From assembly GCA_014529385.2 (NCBI GenBank), contig CM043944.1:61335248-61399247 (forward strand): a DNA stretch of 64,000 nucleotides, given 5' to 3'. This stretch comes from Adiantum capillus-veneris. Lineage: Eukaryota > Streptophyta > Polypodiopsida > Polypodiales > Pteridaceae. Below the pieces are notes generated by a model. It was not told where the DNA came from and searched no databases. It saw only the letters and a list, made by a program, of their open reading frames with translations. The translations under genes were made by a program, and so were the position numbers. Of this stretch, positions 1 to 9,239 are shown piece after piece; the stretch's first letter is position 1, and every line of letters starts with the position of its first letter.

Positions 1-38
1 TGGTTCTTTAGTGGTTGCTAAGCAAAGGTTATCACCTG

Positions 39-579
39 TTATTCTTGTGCAAGCTGAATTTTGATTGCATCCGCATTCCAATCTATTTGCACATTGTACT
101 CTTTTTGCCAAGGTTGTCCCAACAACATGGGGTGTTGTATGCTTTCATCCTCGACCACATAAAACTTGTGTAGGTAAATATATTGATGTATTTGTACATG
201 CAATATAGTCCAGCCCAATGTTTTCAGCGAATGTGATGTACTACTTTCGAGCACTTGGGAGTAGGATGTAGTTGACCTTTGGGCTTGATCTGTTTGTATA
301 ATCTGTAAGAGATCAAATTTTCTTGAGCTCCAGAATCAATCAATGCCGTCGATTCAACTTGATTGCTACCCACTTTGACTGCATTTATTGGCTCCACTGT
401 GTCTTCATCAAAATTCGTTAGTCGAATGGCATTGATTTGCAACGGTGATCCACATTGTTGTTGTTGTTGTAGAAGCCGTCTTTTTGCAATGCGTTCTTTG
501 CTTCTGCTTGGGCTTCTTCTCGTACCCTCTGTTTCTCCTTCATCCGTTGTTTTTCTTGATGGATTTGTTAAAGCATATC
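39..579 (-). pseudogene. Ty3/Gypsy aspartic protease fragment (element G)
   Basis: Retroelement aspartic protease, which would cleave a Gag-Pol polyprotein. On the minus strand a frame starting near 442 carries the catalytic motif LIDSGAQENLIS. It continues in a second frame (254 to 39) through a region ending in HPMLLGQPWQKE, the C-terminal LLGQPW motif of this protease family. A Gln/Lys/Glu-rich stretch precedes it at about 450-570, like the Gag-protease linker of such elements. The change of frame near 250 means the copy is broken. The oddity is position: it lies 3' of the integrase at 580-1372 on the same strand, the reverse of the usual protease-RT-RNase H-integrase order. It may be the start of a second element in tandem, or the product of a rearrangement. 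Family assignment is secure; the arrangement is unexplained. Confidence 0.75.
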
Positions 580-1372
580 CTATGTTAGTGGTAAATGATA
601 TTTCTTTAATCGAAATCCACTAATCCAATTTGGCATTTCTTCACCTGCTAATGTAGCAAGCTTGACAACTCCACTTTGTGATAAGTCACTAATCACAAAG
701 GGTCCCATCCCTTGCTTTTTAAGTTTCTTGGCATGTTGCTTCAAGGTATAAACAAGTACATAATCACCTGTTTTGAACTCTTTCGTGCGCACATGCTTGT
801 CAAAAAACTCTTTTTGTCTTCTCTTTTTAGCATAGACCAAAGCTACAGCTCTCAAGAAAAGTTCATCTAGATTTTCAAGATCATCTATTCTTGAAGAGAG
901 CTCATGCCCTATCCATTCTAAGAGTTTCGCTACTCGTAGAGTTGGAATTAAAAACTCTATGGGTAATATAGCATTTAGGCCAAACACCATGTTGTATGGT
1001 GTTGTTCCTATTGATGTTTTGTAAGCTACCCTGTATGCCCATAGTGTTGAGTGTAACTGCTGATACCAGTCTGCTCTTGACTCTGATACAATTTTAGTCA
1101 AAATCGTGCATAGTGTTTTATTTGTGGCCTCAGCTTGTCTATTTGCCTGTGGATGATATGGAGGAGATTTTCTATGTATGACCATGAATTCCTCTAGCAG
1201 ATATTCAATGACTTCATTAAGAAAATGTGTTGCTCGATCACTGACAATTTCTATTGGTAATCCGTATCGTACAAAGACATTCTCATACAAAAATTGTGCA
1301 GTGGTTCATGCGTCTGCTTTTTGTGTTGCCTTGGCTTCCGCCCATTTTGTGAGATAGTCCGTAGCCCCAAGG
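580..1372 (-). pseudogene. Ty3/Gypsy integrase core and C-terminus (element G)
   Basis: DDE integrase, which joins retroelement cDNA to chromosomal DNA. The minus frame opens near 1372 with ATDYLTKWAEAK, the stretch after the first catalytic Asp, which is itself missing. An in-frame TGA follows near 1303-1305, then the frame from 1290 shows IVSDRATHF (second Asp) and PYHPQANRQAEATN (catalytic Glu region). Next come STLWAYRVAYKT and FGLNAILPIE, and a C-terminal module with GDYVLVYTLKQHAKKLKKQG and GPFVISDLSQSG. The reading frame ends at 580. It most resembles the integrase of element F (49069-49728). Truncation at about 1370 coincides exactly with the start of the LTR sequence of element A, so that is a junction between two repeats. 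Confidence 0.85.
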
Positions 1373-1641
1373 GACTTAGTGTAGAGATTTTCTTTGGGAG
1401 TTTGTACTATGTAAAAGAAGCTATGTCTACATCTCGACTCCAATGGTTGATGCACACACACACTCAGGTTACCAAGGTTTTCGTGTCGATGAGTCATCTC
1501 TAGAGAATGCACCAAGTAGGATCACTATCTCTCCCTCTATATCTCTATCACCATGATTTGCTACCTCCCCGGAAATAAGGTTGCTGTAAATATTGCAAGA
1601 AAATAATTCTCCCTCACACCCCCGAGGGTTTTCATCACCTA

Positions 1642-1697
<56 letters not shown>

Positions 1698-1868
1698 TGT
1701 GTGTGTGTGTGGAGAGTCCATGATATTTCAAATCACTGTTGTATGTGTCCTAGCCGCTCAAAGGTAGGTGGTGCCCCCTGTTTGCTTCACCATGATTAGC
1801 TTGCGGCATGCATCGGCTCTTAGTGTTTTCGAGGTCGTCGGGGCTCGTGTCGTGCTTTGCGCTCGTCA
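1371..1868 (+). repeat. Truncated 5' LTR of element A (3' portion only)
   Basis: This stretch matches 12905-13395 almost base for base outside the microsatellites. Shared blocks include TCTTTGGGAGTTTGTACTAT, GAGAATGCACCAAGTAGGAT and CACACCCCCGAGGGTTTTCA. It ends at CGTCA immediately before the primer binding site, so it is the R/U5 part of the 5' LTR. The U3 part is missing and is replaced by integrase codons of element G at about 1370. It carries a (CT)n tract where the 3' LTR copy has only (GT)n. Confidence 0.85.
1646..1711 (+). repeat. Microsatellite (CT)n-(GT)n
   Basis: Roughly 24 CT units (1646-1694) pass through a short T run into (GT)7 (1697-1711). The block lies inside the 5' LTR of element A. 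The matching site of the 3' LTR (13221-13239) is pure GT, so the CT block changed after insertion. Confidence 0.97.
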
Positions 1869-1869
1869 T

Positions 1870-1892
1870 TTTGGTGCTCCCACTGAGGAGGG
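1870..1892 (+). other. Primer binding site of element A
   Basis: Directly after the LTR end CGTCA comes TTTTGGTGCTCCCACTGAGG. Element B has the counterpart TTTTGGCGCCCCCACGGAGG just inside its 5' LTR (minus strand, about 38940-38960). Position and conservation identify a tRNA primer site for minus-strand DNA synthesis. I do not assign the tRNA. Confidence 0.75.
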
Positions 1893-1944
1893 ATTCTAGG
1901 AAACCTTCAGTTTACAATGCTGAAAGCAACGCACAACATCAATC

Positions 1945-2904
1945 ATGGACGAATGGTTGAAGGAATTCTCTAACTGGAGGACGGAAGAGGAGGAGACTAA
2001 AGAGGAACTAGCCACTTTCATTGAAGTATACTGCCAGGCTATAGTGTCGTCAATATTCAAGAGGTAAGATCCCCATCTCGTGTTGCTCGTTCTAACCACA
2101 AATTGAGAGCATAAGGTGGGAGGTCTATGAAGTGCCATAACTACTGTCAACCAAAGCACACTGTCAATGAGTGCCAGCAACAAAGGTAGCAAAGGGGATG
2201 AAATCATGTACATTGACATTCACCGTGAGGAGGTCGTCCATATCAAAGGAGGAAAGAAAACGGTAAGGCCTCTCTTCCCTAAGTAAACTGTAATCAAAGG
2301 TAACCTCTACTCCAAAATGTCCTAAAGGGGTTGCTCGAGCTCAAGGTAAGGAAAGGCTAAGCCACTGTGGAAACACATGACCCCAAGGAAGAAGCATCTG
2401 GCCACGCGAGTGCTTCAAGTTCGGAAAGCCGGGTTGTACCCAGTTTGCCAAAGAGAAGGTCATCCAAGGCTAAGTGGCGGAAGGTCGCCTATCGATTCGC
2501 ACGGCGCATGCGAGTACTGCCAATCCATTTCGAGAATCCTAAAGTAGAAGTGGTAAGAAGGTTTCCATGCCCTAAAGAGGAGTGGTTTGGTTACTACTCT
2601 CGCTGTTTTGGAGGATGGACAGAGGTTCTTCCTCCTCTCCCCGTACAGCTCATCCTGAAGAAGCTCTCCACCATGGGTGAAAACCACTGGGTTGGAGACG
2701 AGTTATAGCTGAATGGAGTGGAGTTCATGCCGCGCCGACTACAATAATTATTTGCAGTTGCTGCTAGCCAAAAGGCTGGGAGTAGTCAGACACGTCTTCA
2801 TCACCCCGTACGTGCTGAGCGACGAAGGAAAAGTAGAGCCTATGAAAGGCGACGACCTCCTATGGATGTGCCGACTCATCAACACGAGCACGGTAAGAGT
2901 ATAA
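1945..2904 (+). pseudogene. Broken ORF upstream of gag (element A, ORF1-like)
   Basis: Between primer site and gag there are open stretches in the element's orientation: a short one at 1945-2067, one at 2367-2708 (113 codons) and one at 2713-2904. The second is basic and rich in Arg/Lys/Ser (RRSSKAKWRKVAYRFARRMR), then aromatic (CPKEEWFGYYSRCFGGWTEV). The third contains VRHVFITPYVLSDEGKVEP. The 2367 and 2713 stretches are in different frames and probably represent one protein with a frameshift. I recognise no domain. Ogre-type elements are known to have an ORF of unknown function in this position, so ORF1 is the natural reading, by position only. A possible minus-strand counterpart in B is at 38010-38252. 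Confidence 0.45.
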
Positions 2905-3233
2905 GTAAGTGCTCCATCCTCTGTGCATGATGGAAAACGGGCCGACAGTGTTCTCGTTTAGATTCCTGTAGCATATGCATGTAAAAATTTATGTAGATAG
3001 GAAAATCTTCTACCAACAGAAGATTGTGTATCTGTTTGGTGCTGCAGTACTAGGAGAAATCCTTAGCTCCCCAAACCCTATCATTCTCCCTGTATTGGAT
3101 TACCACCACTCCTTCAATGTTTCCATCGTTATCCTTTTTTAATCTATCCACCCCTCCCTGTAAAAAACCGCTATGAGCCGCTATTGTCATTAATATATTA
3201 AAAACAAAAGTTTGTACTTCTTGAGTCACTACC

Positions 3234-4125
3234 ATGGCAAGTGTTTCTTTCCCCACGTTCAGTGGAAAGATGGAAGAAGACGTCACCACCGACTTTCTGG
3301 ATGATTTCGACATCGCTTGTGTGGTTTCCAACAAGGATGACAACGCGTCACAGCTACAAATTTTTTCTCTACGGATGAAAGTAGAGTCCAAGTCTTGGTA
3401 CAATGCTTTGCCCCAAGATACCAAAAATGCATGGGATGTATTACCTGTTGCCTTTGTGAAGAGGTTTGGTGGAGACACAACCTCAGAAAATCTATGGCAG
3501 CTACTGACATAATTAAAGCAGGGAAGTCTGGTAGAGTATGCCACCTACAAGTCCAAGTTTGTGGATTTGTGGGAGAGATGGGTTGCCTCACTAGAGGAAG
3601 GTAAAGGAGCGCCTAATTTCCTAAAGAAGGACCGTTTCATTGCTGGCATGTGGTCGCCGCTTAAGGAGAAGGTGAAGGGAAGGTTTCCTGCAACATATGA
3701 GTTGGCAGTGGAAGTAGCCCGCCTTAAAGACAAGAAGTTGCGCATGCAAGCAAGAATCAACGAGTCAAAGGAATCAAGATCAGTCCAACTAACCCCAGTG
3801 ACTGCAATAGCCGTTCATAGAGCCCAACCACAAGAGGCATTAGCAAGACCTACTGAGTTGCATCACTACCCAACTCGAGAGTTTATCCATGCAACAAGGG
3901 CATGCACCTGTCAGAAATCCAGAGCAAGGAAGAGGACAACGAAGTCAAAACCAAGAGTACCACTGCTATAATTGCGGGGAAGAAGGCCATGGCATGTACT
4001 ACTACCCACATCCAAGAAGGCACAATTTCAGTAGAGGGGGGAGACAGAATCAAATCTCTCCGCCAAGGGCAAGACCACCACCACCTAGACAACTAGGGCC
4101 GATTCCACCGGTCCAAATCCTTTGA
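3234..4125 (+). pseudogene. Gag of element A (capsid region plus zinc knuckle)
   Basis: Structural Gag protein, which would assemble the virus-like particle. It starts at ATG 3234 (MASVSFPTFSGKMEEDV), parallel to MAFSYPEFHGRSDEDV of element B. It is stopped by TAA at 3510-3512, and the same protein then resumes in another frame (KSKFVDLWERW, LKKDRFIAGMWSPLKEKVKG, TYELAVEVARLKDKKLR). A third frame at 3889-4125 has the CCHC zinc knuckle, but it reads CYNCGEEGHGMYYY: the last Cys is Tyr, so metal binding should be impaired. A Pro-rich tail follows to about 4190. At least two frame changes and one stop make the copy non-functional. The whole is comparable in length to Gag plus knuckle in B. Confidence 0.85.
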
Positions 4126-4287
4126 CAACCTGTACAACAACAACCACCACCACCGCTTATTCCATCGCTACCCCCACCACCTGCTGTAAACCAATTAGTG
4201 AGTGTTATTAGCTTGGAAGATAAAGTGAAGGAAAAGGTAAAAGAACCAGTTTGAGAGAAGCACAAAGGGAAAGCAAAAGTAGAAGAA

Positions 4288-5193
4288 GTGGATGCCATGG
4301 GAGTGAAGCGTGCAAGGTACGAAGAAGCCTCTCAAAAGGAAGAGAAGATGAAGGGTAAAGGCGAGTCTAGCAAGCAGGCAGCTAAACCACGACGGAAGAT
4401 AGACATAGTGGATTTTTCACTAGGTGAGTATGCTAAAACATATGAATTAGTTCAGGATGTGTTGATGCAGGGCCCAAAGATAACTTGGCCCCAATTACTC
4501 CATCTTCCACCAAGGATGAGGAGGCAATGGACAAAGATGGTAAGTACGAGAAAATCAAGACCAAGGATTGTTGGGGCTATCTCTAGGAGGGACCTCGATG
4601 ACATCCTACCAACCATGGATGCCCACAGCAAGGGGCAACGAGTCTCAAACATCTACATAGATGGTGGTGCGGAAATATGTGTCATGAGTGAAAAAATGAT
4701 GCACCATCTAGGCCTAGAGGTGAGTAGGCCGACACCTTGCCGAGCCAAAATGGCAAATAACGTAAGAGTGAAATGTGTAGGCATTGTGAATGCGGTCAAA
4801 GTAAAGGCATTCAATACAGAAGTGGAGGTAGACATTTTTGTCATGCCACACAAAGGGGAGGGCTATCCTATCATTCTTGGAAGACCCTGGCTCATGGCTA
4901 TGGAAGCTAAGCAAGACTGGAGTACCGGAATGATTCAGATGAAGGACGCTAAAGGGAAGTCCATATTCTATGACATGAGGACTGGGAAGCAACGCAACAT
5001 GATCTTGGAGGCTTCAGAAGATGAGTCCACCAACGACTATTCATCCATCTCAAGAGAAGAGACAACAACAAGTGAAGGAAGTGACAGTAGCATCGAAGTG
5101 ATGGGGATCATCCTTAAAGACTCAAAAATATTGACACAATCTAAAGAAGCACCGACAAACCAAGAGGGATCGGAGGATACAAATAAGTTATAA
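4288..5193 (+). CDS. Aspartic protease region of element A
   Basis: A 301-codon open stretch. Its N-terminal third is Lys/Glu-rich linker (KGKGESSKQAAKPRRKIDIV). The protease follows: catalytic motif YIDGGAEICVMSEKM at about residues 125-140, then VKCVGIVNAVKVKAFN, and IILGRPWLMAMEAKQDW, the second family signature, near residues 195-210. The catalytic triplet is DGG rather than the usual DTG/DSG. Element B also has DGG (YVDGGAQICVITHS), so this is an ancestral trait of the pair and not a defect of this copy. The C-terminal part is acidic and Ser/Thr-rich (EDESTNDYSSISREETTTSE). It stops at 5193, before the RT frame, so any Pol fusion is broken here. Confidence 0.85.
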   Translation: MDAMGVKRARYEEASQKEEKMKGKGESSKQAAKPRRKIDIVDFSLGEYAKTYELVQDVLMQGPKITWPQLLHLPPRMRRQWTKMVSTRKSRPRIVGAISRRDLDDILPTMDAHSKGQRVSNIYIDGGAEICVMSEKMMHHLGLEVSRPTPCRAKMANNVRVKCVGIVNAVKVKAFNTEVEVDIFVMPHKGEGYPIILGRPWLMAMEAKQDWSTGMIQMKDAKGKSIFYDMRTGKQRNMILEASEDESTNDYSSISREETTTSEGSDSSIEVMGIILKDSKILTQSKEAPTNQEGSEDTNKL

Positions 5194-5312
5194 CGGATGC
5201 TCTCCAATGAGTTAACCAACGAAGAGGAAGGAGTATGTCTCCATGCTAGGTAACTTAACCACATTGTTCATTGTTGGTTATGATAAGATCACAAGAAGCA
5301 CAGTAGTACAAC

Positions 5313-6590
5313 ACCGCATAAAACTCAAGGAAGGAAGTAAACCCATAGTGCAAAAGCTCAAAAGACTTGGGGTAATCCAACAAGAGGCACTACTCAAGGA
5401 AGTGAGAAATTTGCTATAGGCAGGTTTCATCTACCCCGTCGAAGACTCAAAATGGGTCTCTCCAGTAGTGGTTACACCAAAGAAGAATGGCAAGTGGAGA
5501 GTCTGTGTGGACTATAAACCTCTCAATGCAGCCACAAAGAGGGATCACTTTCCCCTCGTATTCCAAGATGAAATTCTCAATGAAGTGGCAGGTCATGAGC
5601 GCTACACAGTATGTGATGGCTACTCAGGATACTTTCAAATTAGCATTGCAGAAGAAGACCAGAAAAAGACAACTTTCATAACACCTTGGGGATGTTTTTC
5701 TTACAGAGTGATGCCTTTTGGCCTCACCAACGCTCCGGACACATTCCAACGTTATGTGACTTTTGTCTTCCAACCCTACTTTGGAACGTCAATACGCGTC
5801 TTCATAGATGATTTTTGCATTTATAGTTCACACTCCCTCCATTTGAGCAAAGTCTATGATGGCCTGACCAGGCTGCAAACCTTGGGTGGCTAGCTCAATG
5901 TGGATAAGTGTCACATTGGTGAAAGCAAAGTCACCCTCCTTGGCCATGTAATTTCAGCAAAAGGGATTGAGGCTGACCCCAACAAGATTCAAGCTTTGGT
6001 ATCATTGTCATCACCCACCACAGCTAAGCAGTTGGTCTCTTTCCTTCAGAAGGTAAGATACTTAAGCAAGTTCATCCACTTGCTATCTCAAGTGGTTCTC
6101 CCTCTACAAAAAGTCACCCAGAGGGATGTCTTCTCATGGAGTGAAGAAAATGAGCAGCAATTTACCGAGGTGAAGAAAATCCTAGCTACGCTTCCCACTA
6201 TTTCACCCCCCAGATGGGACGAGCCATTTTATGTGAACCCGAGTGTAGGAAGTGATACACTCGGAGCCGTACTAATGCAAAAAGACCCCCAAACTTCTTT
6301 CATGCGTCCTATCTACTTCTCTAGTTGTGTCATGACCCCATCAGAAAAGGGATTCACCGCAGTAGAACACATGATGCTCGCACTAATGTTTGCTACCACA
6401 AAGTTCCACTCCTATCTACTGCCTTGACCCTTTGTGATTCTGAAAATGGAGGAGGTTTTTCCGTATGTAATGCGACACATGGATGTCTCATCTAGGATCT
6501 CTAAATGGCTAGTTAGGTTACAAGAGTTTGACTACACCCTACAAGTAGAAAACTCCACCAGGGCTAGTTTAGCGGGTATTCTTACTCATC
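5313..6590 (+). pseudogene. Reverse transcriptase and degenerate RNase H of element A
   Basis: RNA-directed DNA polymerase of a Ty3/Gypsy element. After a linker (LKEGSKPIVQKLKRLG) an in-frame TAG occurs near 5417. The fingers/palm read AGFIYPVEDSKWVSPVVVTP, KNGKWRVCVDYKPLNAATKR, VCDGYSGYFQI and MPFGLTNAPDTFQRY. The active site is FIDDFCIYSS near 5800-5830, that is DD preserved in a variant YxDD box. A TAG at 5891-5893 splits the domain, then LLGHVISAKGIEADP follows. The first RNase H reads FYVNPSVGSDTLGAVLMQ: the usual first catalytic Asp is Asn, and B has the same change. Another stop is at 6425-6427. Domain identity is certain; the copy is dead. Confidence 0.9.
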
Positions 6591-6639
6591 GCCACTATGA
6601 GAGGAAGCTGAAGGTCAACACAGAAGAAAAAGAAGAGAC

Positions 6640-7064
6640 ACAAATGGTAGGAAGTCCTAAGCTAGAAAGATCTCACTCCCTTTTCTTTGACGGAGCATAC
6701 AAGAGAACAGTGGACCAGTCTGCATCTGGCATTGTCATTTTCAATGAGCAACATGAAAGGGAATTCTCCATTGGGCAGCTACTACACTCCCACTCCAACA
6801 ACGAAGCAGAGTATGAAGCTTTAATTCTTGGGTTAGAATAGTGTATTTTTCAAGGCATTCAACGCCTAAATGTGTTTGGCAATGGCCTGCTTTTGATAAA
6901 GCAAATAAATGGCACTTGGGTTTGTAAAAATCAAGTTTTACTTGGTCAACTACGCCAAGTTAAGGATATTTTAAGGAAGTTCGAAGCAGTGAAATTATTT
7001 CATGTCCGATGGACAAAAAATAAGGAGGCAGATGCTCTAGCCATGGAAAGAATGCAAGACGTTC
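6640..7064 (+). pseudogene. Second, archaeal/plant-type RNase H of element A
   Basis: A second RNase H follows the degenerate one, as described for the plant Tat lineage. Its motifs are LFFDGAYKR (first Asp), HSNNEAEYEALILGLE (Glu), then an in-frame TAG at 6839-6841, then LNVFGNGLLLIKQING, where the third catalytic Asp has become Asn, and WTKNKEADALA (fourth Asp present). In element B the third Asp is kept (KGDALLVVKQ) but the fourth is lost (NGEAHEAAQ). The domain would degrade the RNA strand of the RNA/DNA hybrid. In this copy it is inactivated by the stop and the D-to-N change. Confidence 0.85.
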
Positions 7065-8434
7065 CCATAGGAGCATATAAACTAAAACTACCCCTCTTTC
7101 AAGGTAGTGATGCTATGCCTGATATTATCAGTTTTCTAGACACAGGAGAATGTTCGAAAGGGTACACTAGGGGCCAGAGACAGTGGCTGGTAAGGAAGGC
7201 TACAAGATACCGCCTTGTAAACGACCACTTGTATTGTAAGGGCAAGGATCAGATTCTCAGGCGAGTGCGAACCTTCAGTGAGATGACAAAGGTAATTTCA
7301 AGTTGCCATGATGGTGTCTGCGGTGGTCATTTTGCTTTAGATATCACCAATAAGAAGATTCTACATGCAGGATACTCTTGGCCTAGTCTGAACAGGGATG
7401 TGCATCATTGGTGTAAAACATGCAAGGCATGTCAAGTGGCCAGTGATCGCACACTAACCTATGAGCCACAGACTCCTATCATTTCATACGGTCCATTTGA
7501 GAAATGGGGAATAGATGCAATCGGTCCTCTACCAAGGGCCCAATCAGGTAAACTATACATTCTAGTTGGTGTAGACTACATGACCTGATGGGCGGAAGCA
7601 ATAGCCACCACCCGCATTACAGCCCAAGAGGTAGCAAAGTTCATATTTGAGCGCATCTGTTGCCATTTTGGCACTCCTCTTGAGATAATATCTGATAGGG
7701 GACCAGGTCTCACAGGCGATCTGGTGGGAGAACTGATGAAAATGTTAGACATTACACGCCGAAATTCCACACCATACTATCCATAGTGTAATGGCCTACG
7801 AGAAAAGGTAAACGGAATGATCTGCAAAATCATCACAAAACAGGTGAATAACCACACAGGAGACGGGGATAAACATCTCATGGCCACTCTATGGGCCTAT
7901 CGAACGACATTACGAACATCATTAGGTTTCACCCCTTTCCATCTAGTTTACGGAGAGGAGGAAATTCTGCCGATTGAGGTGCAGATAGCAAGCTTACGAG
8001 TCATGGCCTGCCAATTATAGCGGTCAATTATAAATCTCCGCAACCACATCCTAGATATGGAAAGGCTCCAACTAGATAGGGAAGATGCAATCAGTCATGC
8101 AACGCAAGCAGAGCGACGCCGGCTCACCATCAATCAAGGGATTAAGGAAAAGGGCCTCGAAAAAGGCATGTTAGTATTGAGATATGACAACAGATTTGAC
8201 ACCAAAAAAGGCCAAGAAGTTTCAACCCCGATGGGAAGGACCATTCATTGTCAAAAGGCGCTATGACAACGACAGCTATAAGTTGATGGGAGAATTCACA
8301 AATCTAGAGTCAATGGATGGAGGCTAAAGAGGTATTTCCTTAGGGTTGATCCAGAGTTCATGCTAGATATTCCAGAAGAGGGAGAACCCTCCAACTCCAC
8401 GACTAAAGAATCAAAGGTAGGGCTAGAAGCATGA
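7065..8434 (+). pseudogene. Integrase of element A
   Basis: DDE integrase. The N-terminal HHCC zinc module is seen as CHDGVCGGHFALDITNKKIL and then WCKTCKACQ. The core has FEKWGIDAIGPLP (first Asp), an in-frame TGA at about 7586-7588, FGTPLEIISDRGPGLTGD (second Asp), STPYYP then TAG, and CNGLREKVNG (Glu region). WAYRTTLRTSLGFTPFHLVYG follows, then a further TAG near 8018. The C-terminal module is split over frames (LEKGMLVLRYDNRFD, then VNGWRLKRYFLRVDPEF) and ends with TGA at 8432-8434. There is no chromodomain. Every domain matches the integrase of element B (32697-33650), which has fewer breaks. Confidence 0.88.
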
Positions 8435-8444
8435 ATGCCTCTAG

Positions 8445-8461
8445 CCAGATGGGAGGGCTAA
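8445..8461 (+). other. Polypurine tract of element A
   Basis: The purine-rich AGATGGGAGGGCTAA lies just before TGACGG at 8462. On the minus strand element B has the comparable GGGGATGGGCAAATTA just before its 3' LTR start TGTCAGG. This would prime plus-strand DNA synthesis. Confidence 0.6.
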
Positions 8462-8748
8462 TGACGGCCGGTTTTGGAAACCGCGACTGGGCCGCCAGAA
8501 CCAAACCCCAAGAAGGGGAGAGCATATTACCAAGGGAAAACAAAAAAAAAGAAAAAAAAGGAAAAGTTTTTTTAACATTCACCACCCCTCTAAGCTTAAC
8601 CACTGGCTGGGCACCACCAATTTGGCCACATCTCTCCATTATTGTTAGAAGACAGAGCCCTCTCTCTCCTGTTGCTCGGCATCACCTGGCCCAATGGGCG
8701 CATAAAGAAAACATTTCCACTATTCCCTGGTGGGCCGCCAATTTTGTA

Positions 8749-8751
<3 letters not shown>

Positions 8752-8818
<67 letters not shown>
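8752..8818 (+). repeat. Microsatellite (CT)n in LTR A
   Basis: An uninterrupted pyrimidine dinucleotide run of about 33 units within the U3 part of the 3' LTR of element A. The reading frames across it (poly Ser-Leu, or Arg-Glu on the other strand) are artefacts. Confidence 0.97.
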
Positions 8819-8821
<3 letters not shown>

Positions 8822-9192
8822 CTCGTCCATATCCCAGCCCAACGGGCCGCCATAGCTCACCCCTCCCTCTTCCTCTTATCCATCCATCCCCCCTCACTCA
8901 CACACTCTCTCTCACTCTCTCTTTCCCACGGTGTAGGAACCCGCCATAATATTCTCTCTCTGTCTACAACCACTCACCACCCCCCTCCCCATTCCGTTGA
9001 CCTCCTACCCCCCCCTTCTCGCTCTCTGTCAAACAGGTGGGCCCGAGCCATTATCCCTCTCTGGCGCTCTCGTAAGCCCAAAGACGCCCCCAACGGGCAC
9101 GCTCGTCCACACACCCCATTCTCCCACTCTCGTGCTCTCTCTGTGAGACTGAGTCATCTCGTCGGAAGCGACGCCCAGCAGGCAGCGCTTCT

Positions 9193-9195
<3 letters not shown>

Positions 9196-9236
<41 letters not shown>
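9196..9236 (+). repeat. (CT)n tract flanking the LINE on the left
   Basis: About 20 TC units that stop abruptly at 9236, where LINE coding sequence begins with GAAGCCATCATG. The partner tract after the LINE is 11920-11985. Confidence 0.97.
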
Positions 9237-9239
<3 letters not shown>

